Source: Paenibacillus tarimensis (GTDB taxonomy: Bacteria; Bacillota; Bacilli; Paenibacillales; Paenibacillaceae). From it: 64,000 nucleotides of DNA. The notes under the pieces were generated by a model that was not told where the DNA came from, did not search any database, and worked only from the letters and a program-made list of their open reading frames with translations. The translations under genes and the position numbers were made by a program. How positions within the stretch are numbered: the stretch's first letter is position 1; the number at the start of each line of letters is the position of its first letter. This document shows positions 16,526 to 24,810 of this stretch, piece by piece. The stretch covers positions 62,001 through 126,000 of the forward strand of contig NZ_JAKGAO010000012.1 of NCBI RefSeq assembly GCF_021532315.1, in the 5' to 3' direction.

Positions 16526-17000
16526 AGCATTATTGTGGTCTATTGCCCTTCCAGGTTTTGGTCAGCTGCTTAATAGGCAGTATCTCAAGGGAGTAACCCT
16601 TATTATCCTGGAATTTGTCATTAATTTGGGATCGAATTTAAATACCATCATCATGGACAGCTTTCAAGGAGACACGCTTGCTGCCGTGAGACACACCAAT
16701 TACCAATGGCTCTTGTTCTACCCTTGTGTCTATATGTTTGCAATCTGGGACGGATTCAAGGATGCCGGAGGCGGAAGAACCTCCCCTTATGCCGCCTTCC
16801 CTTTTGTATTCTGTGCTTTCTTTGGTACAACCGGTATGTTCTATTCCGATCGTTTCCGGTTCATGAACATCCTTCTGGGCCCAGTCTGGCTGCCAATGGC
16901 CGCCGCTTTTCTCGGAGTGGGCTTCGGCTTCCTGCTGAAAGCAATGCTCGACAGAAGATATAATCAGAGATCTGAGCCGATTCATCGCCCGCCTTCATAA
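16503..17000 (+). CDS. Small multi-spanning membrane protein, 165 aa
   Basis: Three to four hydrophobic segments; the first contains LLWSIALPGFGQLLNRQYLK, the PGFGQ-and-basic pattern of TM2-like small membrane proteins of Bacillales, where a membrane helix is followed by a conserved polar turn. The C-terminus is basic (LDRRYNQRSEPIHRPPS). Function unknown. ATG 16503 is the first start in the frame after an in-frame TGA; the clearest ribosome binding site upstream (CGGAGG) is 31 bases away and instead fits a short overlapping leader frame. Convergent with the Nik-type ATPase gene. Confidence 0.7.
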   Translation: MKKTSPVEALLWSIALPGFGQLLNRQYLKGVTLIILEFVINLGSNLNTIIMDSFQGDTLAAVRHTNYQWLLFYPCVYMFAIWDGFKDAGGGRTSPYAAFPFVFCAFFGTTGMFYSDRFRFMNILLGPVWLPMAAAFLGVGFGFLLKAMLDRRYNQRSEPIHRPPS

Positions 17001-17058
17001 TTTATATGCAGGAGGGCGTTATCCATCATATGCCGGGCAGCAAAAGTCCGGTTCCCGT

Positions 17059-17658
17059 TTACATCGGCTCGATCCTGTGGCATATCCGTTTGAGCAAACC
17101 CGGGTCATGACTGATGATGAGCATGCCAATATTTCTTTCCCGGGCAAGCTCAAGCATGGCATGCCAGATTTGGACTTGGGTTACGGCATCAAGCATAGCT
17201 GTCATCTCATCTGCTATCAGGTATTTGGTTTCTGGGCCGAGAGCTCTAGCTATACAGCAGCGCTGCAGTTCACCGCCCGAGAGTTCTGCAGGTACACGGT
17301 CCAGCCACTTCTCCTCTATACCGAGACTTTGCAAAGTTAGCCAATCAGGCTGCCAGCCTTCTTGAATGGTCCGCCGCATACGCCATCGCGGATTTACCGC
17401 TTGCTCGGGATGCTGGAAGACCATCTGAACGGGATGGTACCCGCGTGCTGTCCGGACCGATCTCCCGTCCAGAGTGACGGTACCCTCGTGGGGCTGCAGG
17501 TACCCTGCCAAGATGCGGGCTAGTGTTGTCTTGCCTGAGCCGCTAGGGCCTTGGAGACCTACAACCTCTCCCCGGCTGACCGCAATCTCCCGCCCGCGCA
17601 GCAGCCATGCACCGTTTCGCCCATAGCGGTAAGATAAGCCTTTACCTTCAAGAAGCAT
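17059..17658 (-). CDS. nikE: ABC transporter ATPase, NikE/OppF-like (short form)
   Basis: The second ATPase of the nickel/peptide importer, 199 aa. Walker A GPSGSGKTTL, signature LSGGELQRCCIARAL and Walker B YLIADEMTAML followed by the H-loop IISHD are all present, so it should hydrolyse ATP. It stops shortly after the H-loop at ICHRIEPM; NikE/OppF proteins usually continue for 50 or more residues with a C-terminal domain. ATG 17658 overlaps the end of nikD by 11 bases, with AAGGATGGG upstream. Nickel is inferred from the nearby NikR, not from this protein. Confidence 0.85.
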   Translation of the reverse strand: MLLEGKGLSYRYGRNGAWLLRGREIAVSRGEVVGLQGPSGSGKTTLARILAGYLQPHEGTVTLDGRSVRTARGYHPVQMVFQHPEQAVNPRWRMRRTIQEGWQPDWLTLQSLGIEEKWLDRVPAELSGGELQRCCIARALGPETKYLIADEMTAMLDAVTQVQIWHAMLELARERNIGMLIISHDPGLLKRICHRIEPM

Positions 17659-18574
17659 GGCATCTCACCCATCCTTTCATGACTTCACGCATGCCGGGCA
17701 GCTCCTCCCGGCATCTCGCAGTTGCCAGTTCACAACAAGCCGCTAGCGGGCAGCCTGGGCCTTCCTGGCCGCCGCTAACCTTTCTGAAGGAAGCCTGGGG
17801 CAGACTAAAGTTATTAGCCGGAAGGGAATTCCAGAGCGCCCTGCTGTATGGATGTCGGATCATCTCTCCCCTGCCGCTGAAATGGGAGGCCGGCAGCCAT
17901 TCAACCGTCATACCGGCATTCATAACTGCTATCTTGTCCGCTCCCGTGACTGCTGACTCCAAGTCATGTGTTATCAGCAGAACGGCATGTCCTTGATCGG
18001 CAAGCTCCCGAAACCATCTCATCGTCTCAGCCACATCCTCAGCCTGCATGCCAGGGGTAGGCTCATCGGCAATGATCAGTCTGGCACCGCTTACGAACGC
18101 AGAGGCTGCCATTATCCGCCTTGCCATGCCGCCCGACAACTGGTGTGGATACATAAGCTCGACTTCACGCTCCAGTCTGTACCGCCGGAATGCTTCCCGC
18201 TGCAGCTTAAGGGGATCACTACTACGGGCAGCCAAGCGAACCTGAGTTCCAGACCTCATAAGGGGATCCAGGTAAGTAACCGACTGCGGAACCAGTATGA
18301 TATCCTCTCCTCGAAGCCTTGCCTGCTTGGCGGGGGTCAATATCTCCCCTCTATAGCGGATGCTGCCCCCTACCTTCGCATTAACCGGCAAAATGCCGAG
18401 AATGGCATGTGCAAGCAGACTTTTCCCTGATCCGCTGGCACCAACAACAGCAGTGATCTCGCCGGCTTCGAGCGTAAGATCAAGCTGGCGTACCGGCATA
18501 ATTACTTCTCTGCGCAGCCAGCCGGTATACCGTGTAAATGATATGGATAAGTTCTCGGCCTGTAGTATATTCAT
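17648..18574 (-). CDS. nikD: ABC transporter ATPase, NikD/OppD-like
   Basis: The first ATPase of the importer, about 308 aa. It has Walker A GASGSGKSLL, a Q-loop (LVPQSVTYL), signature LSGGMARRI, Walker B RLIIADEPTPG and an H-loop LLITHD. The C-terminus carries the Cys-rich tail of Opp/Nik ATPases (CPLAACCELATARC). ATG 18574 is chosen because GAGGAGG lies nine bases upstream; the frame extends three codons earlier with GTG. Gene order permease-permease-ATPase-ATPase matches Nik and Opp systems. Overlap with nikE indicates coupled translation. Confidence 0.88.
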   Translation of the reverse strand: MNILQAENLSISFTRYTGWLRREVIMPVRQLDLTLEAGEITAVVGASGSGKSLLAHAILGILPVNAKVGGSIRYRGEILTPAKQARLRGEDIILVPQSVTYLDPLMRSGTQVRLAARSSDPLKLQREAFRRYRLEREVELMYPHQLSGGMARRIMAASAFVSGARLIIADEPTPGMQAEDVAETMRWFRELADQGHAVLLITHDLESAVTGADKIAVMNAGMTVEWLPASHFSGRGEMIRHPYSRALWNSLPANNFSLPQASFRKVSGGQEGPGCPLAACCELATARCREELPGMREVMKGWVRCHAS

Positions 18575-18616
18575 TCGCTTCACCTCCTCGAAAAAAGTTG
18601 TACGTTTATACCGATG

Positions 18617-19495
18617 CTAAAGCCGTTCATATTGCTGGGGGTCAAGCAGCCGCTGCGTATGGCTGCCAAGCACATCGAAGATACGAACGGCCACCAGCAA
18701 GGCAGCGCCGGGTAATACAGCAAGCCACCACATGCCTGATGAGAGATAACGCATGGACTCGGACAGGATAATACCGACAGCCGGCTGATGAGGCGGCAGT
18801 CCCAGCCCAATGAAGGTAATAGCCGCCTCGTGCAGAATAGCATGCGGGAACAGCAGAAGTCCGCCAACCACAAGCTGCGGCAGCAGATGCGGCAGCAAGT
18901 GCCGCCCGGCAATCCAGAACAGCGAACGCCCGAGACGCCGGGAGACAAGCACATACTGGGCTGTCATCAGCTGCATAGCCTCCGCACGAATCAGCCTGGC
19001 CAGCGCCGGCCAGTGGGTCAGTGCAATGCCAATCACGATCCCCTTCATGCCTCCCCCGCATACAAAAGCGGTCAAGATTAGGGCAACCAGATGCGGAACG
19101 CTCAGGAACAGGTCCATGAGCCACGAAATGAAGCGATCCGCCTGGCGACCGAGAAGCGCCGCGGATATACCAAGAACAGCAGCTATCATCGCACTGCATA
19201 CCGCCCCTGTTAAACCCGTCTGGATGCTAAGGAGCAGCCCCTTCATCGTTCGGGCAAACATATCTCTGCCCAGCCAGTCTGTCCCAAACAGGTGTTGGAG
19301 AGATGGTTGAAGATTTCGGTTCTCAAGCTGCACTGTCATGGCAGCCGGGTCTGTCAGCCAGCCTGCAATCAACATCACCAGGAGCAGGACAGCCGCTGAG
19401 AGCAGAATCATTAAACTGTGTCGTTTGTAATCGGTTGTATACGCAGCTGACTGTGTATGAACCCGGGCAGAAGCATCAAACGATACGCGAGTCAT
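18617..19495 (-). CDS. nikC: ABC transporter permease, NikC/DppC-like
   Basis: A 293-aa inner-membrane permease with about six helices. HLFGTDWLGRDMFAR in the first periplasmic loop is the hallmark of the DppC/NikC branch, and the EAA-type cytoplasmic loop contacting the ATPase is seen around YVLVSRRLGRSLFWIAG. ATG 19495 lies seven bases after GAGGGGG and overlaps nikB by 20 bases; another ATG two codons earlier is too close to that site. It pairs with NikB to form the membrane channel. Confidence 0.9.
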   Translation of the reverse strand: MTRVSFDASARVHTQSAAYTTDYKRHSLMILLSAAVLLLVMLIAGWLTDPAAMTVQLENRNLQPSLQHLFGTDWLGRDMFARTMKGLLLSIQTGLTGAVCSAMIAAVLGISAALLGRQADRFISWLMDLFLSVPHLVALILTAFVCGGGMKGIVIGIALTHWPALARLIRAEAMQLMTAQYVLVSRRLGRSLFWIAGRHLLPHLLPQLVVGGLLLFPHAILHEAAITFIGLGLPPHQPAVGIILSESMRYLSSGMWWLAVLPGAALLVAVRIFDVLGSHTQRLLDPQQYERL

Positions 19496-20480
19496 GCTCA
19501 TACCCCCTCATTCTGGGATCAACCAGCCGGTACAGGACATCAGCTGCCGTGTTGCCGGCAAAGACGAAGAGAGTGCTGAACAGCACCAGCCCCATTAATA
19601 AGGGAACATCCCCTCGCAGTCCCGCTTGTACAGTGGCCTGACCTAAACCGGGGTAAGTAAATACCTGTTCAGCCAGTACTGCCCCGCCGAACAACTCACT
19701 AATGGATGCCAGCTGCAGGGACATCGCCGGCAGCGCAATATTGCGCAGCCCATGATTGCGGTACAGCTGCCAGCCCCGTTCTCCCTTCGCTCTCGCGTAC
19801 AGTATATAATCACTATCCAGGACATTAATCAGCTTCTGCCGGGTATGCAGCGCGACCGCTGAGATACCTGTGATACTTAATGCAGCTGCCGGCAGCAGCA
19901 TATGCCGGATGCGGTCAGCGATTGTGATATGCTCCGCAGCAACACCGGCCGGAACACCAAGCCCGGCAGGAAGCCAGCCTAACCAGACTGCAAACACCAT
20001 CAGCAGCAGGAGTCCGAGCCAGAATGACGGTGTCGATGCGAGGGTGTGGCACACCCATTGAATGGACCGGTCCAGCCGCCCTCCCCTGTTCATGGCAGCC
20101 GCACTGCCTGCCGCAAAGCCGAACAGCCCTGATAGCAGCCATGCAGCAGCCATTAGTGTAAGAGAGTACCAGAAGCGCTGGCCGATCACCTCTACTACCG
20201 GCTCTCTATAGATCATAGAATTGCCGAAGTCACCCTGCATAATAGCGCCAGCCCACCTGAGAAAACGTTCCACGGGCGGCTGGTCAAGCCCCCAATAAGC
20301 GGCTATTTCCTCCCGCTGTTCGGCTCCTACCTTCATCATATCAGCGCCTATGTAAGCCTGCACAGGATCGATTGGAGACCAGCTGATGAGGGCAAAAGTT
20401 ATAATACTGACCGCTGCCAGCAAAGATGCAAGACGAATCAATTTACCGCACGCATATTTAAGCCATCCCGGCGCACCCAT
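19476..20480 (-). CDS. nikB: ABC transporter permease, NikB/DppB-like
   Basis: A 334-aa permease with six hydrophobic helices. SWSPIDPVQAYIG near residue 28 and RFLRWAGAIMQGDFGNS near 75 are the typical NikB/DppB segments, and YILYARAKGERGWQLYR is the EAA loop. The first helix starts LASLLAAVSIITF. The start is uncertain: ATG 20480 stands close behind TTGGGG, with AAGGA a little farther up, and a TTG at 20486 is also possible. The gene follows nikA with no gap, so the whole cluster is one operon. Confidence 0.88.
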   Translation of the reverse strand: MGAPGWLKYACGKLIRLASLLAAVSIITFALISWSPIDPVQAYIGADMMKVGAEQREEIAAYWGLDQPPVERFLRWAGAIMQGDFGNSMIYREPVVEVIGQRFWYSLTLMAAAWLLSGLFGFAAGSAAAMNRGGRLDRSIQWVCHTLASTPSFWLGLLLLMVFAVWLGWLPAGLGVPAGVAAEHITIADRIRHMLLPAAALSITGISAVALHTRQKLINVLDSDYILYARAKGERGWQLYRNHGLRNIALPAMSLQLASISELFGGAVLAEQVFTYPGLGQATVQAGLRGDVPLLMGLVLFSTLFVFAGNTAADVLYRLVDPRMRGYEHDSRIV

Positions 20481-20486
20481 CCCCAA

Positions 20487-22085
20487 TCACTCATCCTTCC
20501 AATGCCATTCCGAGATATTGTCCGTTATCGGCCATCCGTGTCCATGGGGCTGAATACGCTGCCTGCCGATGTCGAGTCCCTCACGAACGAGATAGAGATG
20601 ATCGATATTGACCAGCCAGGCCCATGGCGCATCACCGGCTGCAGATAATCCGTTCTGTCCGTCCCACTGTGCATTCTTCCAGTACGCCAGCGCTTCTTCC
20701 TCGGTCAGGGCATGCATTGCTTTATTAAGCCACCGGTCCACTTCCGGGTTGCTGTAATAGCCGGGATTATAATACTCCACCCCCATGAAGCTGCTGCTGT
20801 AGAGATTATACATCTCCAGAGGATCATGACTTCCCCAGCCGAATAACACTGCGCTTTCATGCATGCCCTGCTCAATATCCTCCCAGCTCTTACCTTCGAC
20901 GATCATATGAATTCCCGCTTTCTTAACCATTTCGGCGGCGGCAAGTGCCAGCGATTGCCGGATAACATCACCCGCTGGATACAGGAGGACAAATTCAGCC
21001 TTGAGCCCGTCCTTTTCCCTGATACCGTCTCCGTCGGCATCCCGCCAGCCGCCATCCTCCAACAGCGAGCTTGCCCTCTCCGGCTCGTTATCCCTAATGA
21101 TGGTCTGTTCATTCCACCACGGAAGGCCGTCACTTGCTGTGTATGCCGGTGAGCCATGTCCTTCCAGTATGCCGTCTACGAGACCCTGCCTGTCTACTGC
21201 CACATTCACCGCCTGGCGGATGGCCGGGTCACTTGTAACATCATTGCCGACAGGCCTGCCGTCAGCTGTCCGGTCGCCTGAAGGCACGTAAGGAAACATG
21301 ATGCCGCGGTTATCCACGCTATGTACAGACTCAAGCCGCATGCCCGGCACCTTCGTACCGCTTAAGGAAGCCGGGATGTAAGCCAGATCTACTTCCCCGG
21401 CTCGTGCCGCGGCATAAGCCGCATCCTCACCCAGGAACAGAAATGTAATCTGCTCGAAGCCAGGCTTCTGACCATAATAGTCCGGATTCGCATCGACAAT
21501 GATCTGTTGACCGCGGTCCCACTGCTTTAGCACATAAGGGCCTGAGCCGATTGGTCTGAAAGCATACTGCTCGTCGTATGCATGCTCCGGAATTATGCCC
21601 GTCGTGATAAGCCTGGCAATAAAGGTCGATTGAGGCTGTTTAAGACGGAACGAAACCGTATACTCGTCCTTTACCACGACCTGATCAAGATTTGTCAAAT
21701 CGACAATTGAGGCAGAATTGCGCACCGTTTCAAATGTAAACTTGACATCTCTTGCGGTTAAAGGCTGGCCGTCCGAGAAGACAGCATCCTTACGGATCTC
21801 CACCGTCCAGGTAAGCCCGTCACCGCTTACTGTCCAACCCGTCGCCAGATCATTCACAATCTTCAAGTCATTGTCGCGCTTCAGCAGCGTACTCTGGAAC
21901 AGCGGCGACCCATAAAGTCCCCAGCCGGCCGCAGGATCAAAGCCGCCTTCAGGCTCTGACCCGACCGCGATGACAAGCTTATCCGGCCGTTCAGCTGCTT
22001 CGGTTCCGCCTTCCTGCCCTGAACACCCTGATAATAATGCCATTACCGCAGCAATCCATACGAACAAGAGACAGCCTCTGCTCAT
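20487..22085 (-). CDS. nikA: Nickel/peptide ABC transporter substrate-binding lipoprotein, NikA-like
   Basis: A family-5 solute-binding protein of about 530 aa. The hydrophobic start ends in LLSGC, a lipoprotein processing site (Cys about residue 21). The core reads DKLVIAVGSEPEGGFDPAAG, then LATGWTVSGDGLTWTVEIR, YYGQKPGFEQ and WGSHDPLEMYNLYSSS. It has a His/Trp-rich end (PHGHGW, EWHWKDE) that could touch metal. It binds ligand outside the membrane for NikB/C. ATG 22085 gives a normal lipoprotein signal; GTG 22109 and 22148 are longer options with weak ribosome binding sites. Nickel is inferred from NikR and its operator-like site; oligopeptides remain possible. Confidence 0.85.
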   Translation of the reverse strand: MSRGCLLFVWIAAVMALLSGCSGQEGGTEAAERPDKLVIAVGSEPEGGFDPAAGWGLYGSPLFQSTLLKRDNDLKIVNDLATGWTVSGDGLTWTVEIRKDAVFSDGQPLTARDVKFTFETVRNSASIVDLTNLDQVVVKDEYTVSFRLKQPQSTFIARLITTGIIPEHAYDEQYAFRPIGSGPYVLKQWDRGQQIIVDANPDYYGQKPGFEQITFLFLGEDAAYAAARAGEVDLAYIPASLSGTKVPGMRLESVHSVDNRGIMFPYVPSGDRTADGRPVGNDVTSDPAIRQAVNVAVDRQGLVDGILEGHGSPAYTASDGLPWWNEQTIIRDNEPERASSLLEDGGWRDADGDGIREKDGLKAEFVLLYPAGDVIRQSLALAAAEMVKKAGIHMIVEGKSWEDIEQGMHESAVLFGWGSHDPLEMYNLYSSSFMGVEYYNPGYYSNPEVDRWLNKAMHALTEEEALAYWKNAQWDGQNGLSAAGDAPWAWLVNIDHLYLVREGLDIGRQRIQPHGHGWPITDNISEWHWKDE

Positions 22086-22161
22086 TTTCTCACTATAACT
22101 AGAAGTCACTATCCCCACTCCACTCTTAAACTGACGTATATATGCCACAGCTCACACATTC

Positions 22162-22189
22162 GTAACACGTATGTTAGGAATAGTAACAC
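22162..22189 (-). promoter_or_regulatory. Probable NikR operator over the nikABCDE promoter
   Basis: On the minus strand GTGTTAC occurs twice in direct orientation (22189-22183 and 22168-22162) with 14 bases between. TACTAT preceded by TGT (22185-22180) inside it could be an extended -10 element. The inner bases also form an inverted repeat, TAACA/TGTTA, at 22163-22176. From memory, Geobacter NikR, which shares an Arg-x-Gly-x-Ser DNA-contact strand with the NikR here, uses GTGTTAC repeats with 13-14 bp spacing. Confidence 0.6.
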
Positions 22190-22212
22190 AGTTTATCCGA
22201 TTTTGCATTATA

Positions 22213-22259
22213 AAAAAAGCCGCCCCTTACTCATCATCTGAGTATAAGGAGCAGCTTTT
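22213..22259 (-). terminator. Terminator of the spo0M gene
   Basis: On the minus strand AAAGCTGCTCCTTATACTCA pairs imperfectly with TGAGTAAGGGGCGGCTTT and is followed by a run of T residues. It separates spo0M from the nik operon promoter. Confidence 0.85.
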
Positions 22260-22278
22260 CTCTCTGTTATGGTGTGTT

Positions 22279-23043
22279 TTACATATAATTACGAATTAAT
22301 TGGTCCAGCTTTTGTGCGAGCGGCTCTATTCCTCCGCTAACATCGTCCGGATAAATGCGGAATTGCACCCTTGTCTCATCCAGATCAAAAAGCTTGGCAA
22401 GCCCGCGTGCTTTGCGGTCGATCTCCATGAATACTTCCACATAATCCGGATGCGGCTTAAAAATCAGCTCGAGTTCATCCAAACCCCGGAATTGGGGTCC
22501 AGGAACATATTCGAATTCCTGGAAGAACTTAAAGCCAAAGCGTGACCGCGGATCATACTTGCAGTCCGCCTCCCTCATACGGAAGCCAAGATACGTAAGA
22601 GCATCAAGAATGTGGGCAACCAGATAGGTTGGCTCAATTTCTATAACATCATCATCCGATGCATCCAGAGCACTTGCAATATCCAGGCCGGTCTGTACCC
22701 ATATCCGCGTCCTGCCCGCTGTAATCGGCGTAACATAAGGCACGACAAAGGAAAAAGGAATCTCCCTTGTTTCGTTTTCCTGAATTGTGAATGCCTCGTT
22801 AAGCGCAAACCTGCCGATCGTGCCGCGCTCGCGTACAGTCTGGTCATTGGTCTCACGCGTGTAGGTCGTCACCAGCTGGAGCTGAATCTCATTAATCTGT
22901 TGGGCTGTGGAGCCGCCTTTAACGATGACTCTTCCTGTAAGCTCTTCGCCTGCCCGGACACTTCCGGAAGGCGCATCCAGAATTGTATCTACCCTGGCCG
23001 AGCCAACACCGACCGAGGCCATGATTTTCTTGAACAATGACAT
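22279..23043 (-). CDS. spo0M: Sporulation-control protein Spo0M
   Basis: A 254-aa arrestin-fold cytoplasmic protein. It begins MSLFKKIMASVGVGSARVDT, and the body reads VRAGEELTGRVIVKGG, RGTIGRFALNEAFTI and VPYVTPITAGRTRIWVQTGL, all typical of Spo0M; GLAKLFDLDETRVQF lies near the end. Spo0M influences entry into sporulation and cell-division control. ATG 23043 is selected because AAGGAG lies nine bases upstream; the frame is open farther up but without a site. Spo0M lies between nikR and nikA on the same strand but has its own terminator, so it is not part of the importer. Confidence 0.92.
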   Translation of the reverse strand: MSLFKKIMASVGVGSARVDTILDAPSGSVRAGEELTGRVIVKGGSTAQQINEIQLQLVTTYTRETNDQTVRERGTIGRFALNEAFTIQENETREIPFSFVVPYVTPITAGRTRIWVQTGLDIASALDASDDDVIEIEPTYLVAHILDALTYLGFRMREADCKYDPRSRFGFKFFQEFEYVPGPQFRGLDELELIFKPHPDYVEVFMEIDRKARGLAKLFDLDETRVQFRIYPDDVSGGIEPLAQKLDQLIRNYM

Positions 23044-23113
23044 GTGACCACTCTCCTTAAGATTACTGACTGAAGGCATGCAAGTGAAAATTCACTCATG
23101 CGTAAGCACGGTC

Positions 23114-23134
23114 ATACATATTCGTGTTATGTAT
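23114..23134. promoter_or_regulatory. Inverted repeat ATACATA-N7-TATGTAT between nikR and spo0M
   Basis: A perfect 7-bp inverted repeat with a 7-base spacer containing TTCGTGT. It lies 70 bases upstream of spo0M and 20 bases behind nikR, so it could be an operator for spo0M or a weak stem at the end of the nikR message. No T run follows. Confidence 0.4.
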
Positions 23135-23153
23135 CCTGTTGTTCTTCGTGGCG

Positions 23154-23603
23154 CTATAAATCGGAATGATGCTCCTCCACGCCGGGTGATACGGCATAGG
23201 TGACAGAGAGCTCAGCGTAGATGACACCCTTCTGCACCTGGATCTGCTGATGAAGCTTGCGCAGGCTGTTCAGTGCCCCCTTAACCGCTATGACCTCCAG
23301 GCATTGATCATGGTTGAGATGTACATGCATGGTTGAGATAATGTCATGGTGGTGATGATGTTGAATATCCATCAGCAGCAGAGGGAGCTCGCTTACATGA
23401 TGGTCGTATACGAGGACAATTGTACCAGCAACCAAGTCATCGCTATGCAGGCCGGACGGCTCAAGCAGAGCCTTCCGGGCAAGATCACGAATTGCCTCCG
23501 AACGATTGCGGTAGCCCTGTTCAGCAATATACCGGTCGAATTGCTCGATTAACGCCGCGGGAAAAGATACCCCGAACCGGGTTAGCTCATCCTTTTCTCC
23601 CAT
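23154..23603 (-). CDS. nikR: Nickel-responsive regulator NikR
   Basis: A 149-aa ribbon-helix-helix regulator with a C-terminal ACT-like metal domain. The DNA-binding strand TRFGVSF carries R-x-G-x-S, followed by the helix-turn-helix segment ALIEQFDRYIAEQGYRNRSE and AIRDLARKALLE. The metal site is visible in QHHHHHDIISTMHVHLNHDQ followed by CLEVI: the His in HHHHHD, the HVH pair and the Cys match the four nickel ligands of E. coli NikR. It normally shuts off nickel import when nickel is plentiful. ATG 23603 follows GGGG. The nik operon starts 1.1 kb downstream on the same strand. Confidence 0.95.
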   Translation of the reverse strand: MGEKDELTRFGVSFPAALIEQFDRYIAEQGYRNRSEAIRDLARKALLEPSGLHSDDLVAGTIVLVYDHHVSELPLLLMDIQHHHHHDIISTMHVHLNHDQCLEVIAVKGALNSLRKLHQQIQVQKGVIYAELSVTYAVSPGVEEHHSDL

Positions 23604-23780
23604 TCAATCCCCTGCCCGTCTTATTTGCTCCAAAGTTTACCACAGCTCTCATGGACCGGCAATAAGGGCCAAATTCATTGGTAACAAGCTGGACATTTTG
23701 TTATACTTTAATAACTATAGTTTCGATCTGAACTATACTTTCTCAAGTATTCCACTATTTCTACTGATAGGAGTGACAGC

Positions 23781-24782
23781 ATGTTCAAACTGGGTGTATT
23801 AGATCAATCACAGATTGGGGAAGGACGGACAGCTCCAGATGCGCTGAAGGAGACGACAAGGCTTGCACAGGAAGCCGACAAGCTCGGTTACTCACGGTAC
23901 TGGGTTTCCGAGCATCACGCCTCCCGTTCACTTGCCCACTCCAGTCCCGAAGTGCTGATAGCCCACCTGGCTTCCGCTACCTCGCGCATCCGTCTGGGCT
24001 CAGGAGGAGTCATGCTGCCCCATTACAGCGCCTATAAGGTAGCCGAGAATTTCCGTCTGCTTGAAGCCCTTCACCCCGGACGTATTGATGTTGGCCTGGG
24101 CAGAGCTCCTGGCGGCATGCCGATTGCAACCAGAGCGCTGCAGGAAGGCAAATACATGCATATCGATGAGTATCCCCAGCAGATTACCGACATGATCGGG
24201 TACCTGCATGATTCGCTCGGCCCCGATCACCGGTTTGCCGGACTGCATGCCTCGCCCGCCATTGACACGGCACCGGAGATGTGGCTGCTCGGCTCCAGCG
24301 GAGAGAGTGCCAAGATAGCCGCGAGACTCGGTCTATCCTTCGGGTTTGCCCAGTTCTTCGGCACACCGGGCGGCGAAGATGCTGTGAGGTACTACAAGGA
24401 TAACTTCCGTCCATCTCCGCTGAACGAGAAGCCTTATGCTCTTGCAGCTGTGCTGGCTGTATGTGCAGATACCGAGGAGGAGGCAAACCGGCTCGCTACG
24501 AGCACGGACCTATTCTTCCTGCGGCTTGAACAGGGACTCGAACTTTCCTACTTCCCTTCCGTGGAAACCGCACACGACTATCCATACACAGAGTATGACC
24601 TGCAGCGTATCCGCATGGCGCGCCACCGGCGTATCGTAGGTAATCCCGCACAGGTCAAGAAACGACTGGAAGAGCTTGCAGAGCAGTATCAGGCCGACGA
24701 ACTTCTGATCGTCAGTCCGATCCATAATTTTGCGGCCCGTATTCATTCGTATCGCCTGATTGCAGAAGCTATGAACCTATAG
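23781..24782 (+). CDS. Luciferase-like flavin-dependent monooxygenase (LLM class)
   Basis: A 333-aa TIM-barrel oxidoreductase. The start FKLGVLDQSQIGEG, then YSRYWVSEHHASRSLAHSSP, RIRLGSGGVMLPHYSAYKVA and GRIDVGLGRAPGG are the classic segments of LLM proteins, which use reduced flavin supplied by a partner reductase to oxygenate small organic compounds. Substrate unknown. ATG 23781 follows a GGAGTG site. TATACT at 23703-23708 and TTGGTA at 23678-23683 form a possible promoter with a long spacer, and an imperfect inverted repeat GTAACAA/TTGTTAT overlaps the -10. Diverges from nikR. Confidence 0.9.
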   Translation: MFKLGVLDQSQIGEGRTAPDALKETTRLAQEADKLGYSRYWVSEHHASRSLAHSSPEVLIAHLASATSRIRLGSGGVMLPHYSAYKVAENFRLLEALHPGRIDVGLGRAPGGMPIATRALQEGKYMHIDEYPQQITDMIGYLHDSLGPDHRFAGLHASPAIDTAPEMWLLGSSGESAKIAARLGLSFGFAQFFGTPGGEDAVRYYKDNFRPSPLNEKPYALAAVLAVCADTEEEANRLATSTDLFFLRLEQGLELSYFPSVETAHDYPYTEYDLQRIRMARHRRIVGNPAQVKKRLEELAEQYQADELLIVSPIHNFAARIHSYRLIAEAMNL

Positions 24783-24810
24783 TCTTCTTCCGTATAAGGA
24801 GCCTAAGGGG

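Noticed and set aside
23346-23380. GTGGTGATGATG-type repeat as a possible short tandem repeat
   Set aside because: It is the His-rich metal-binding segment of NikR read on the other strand.
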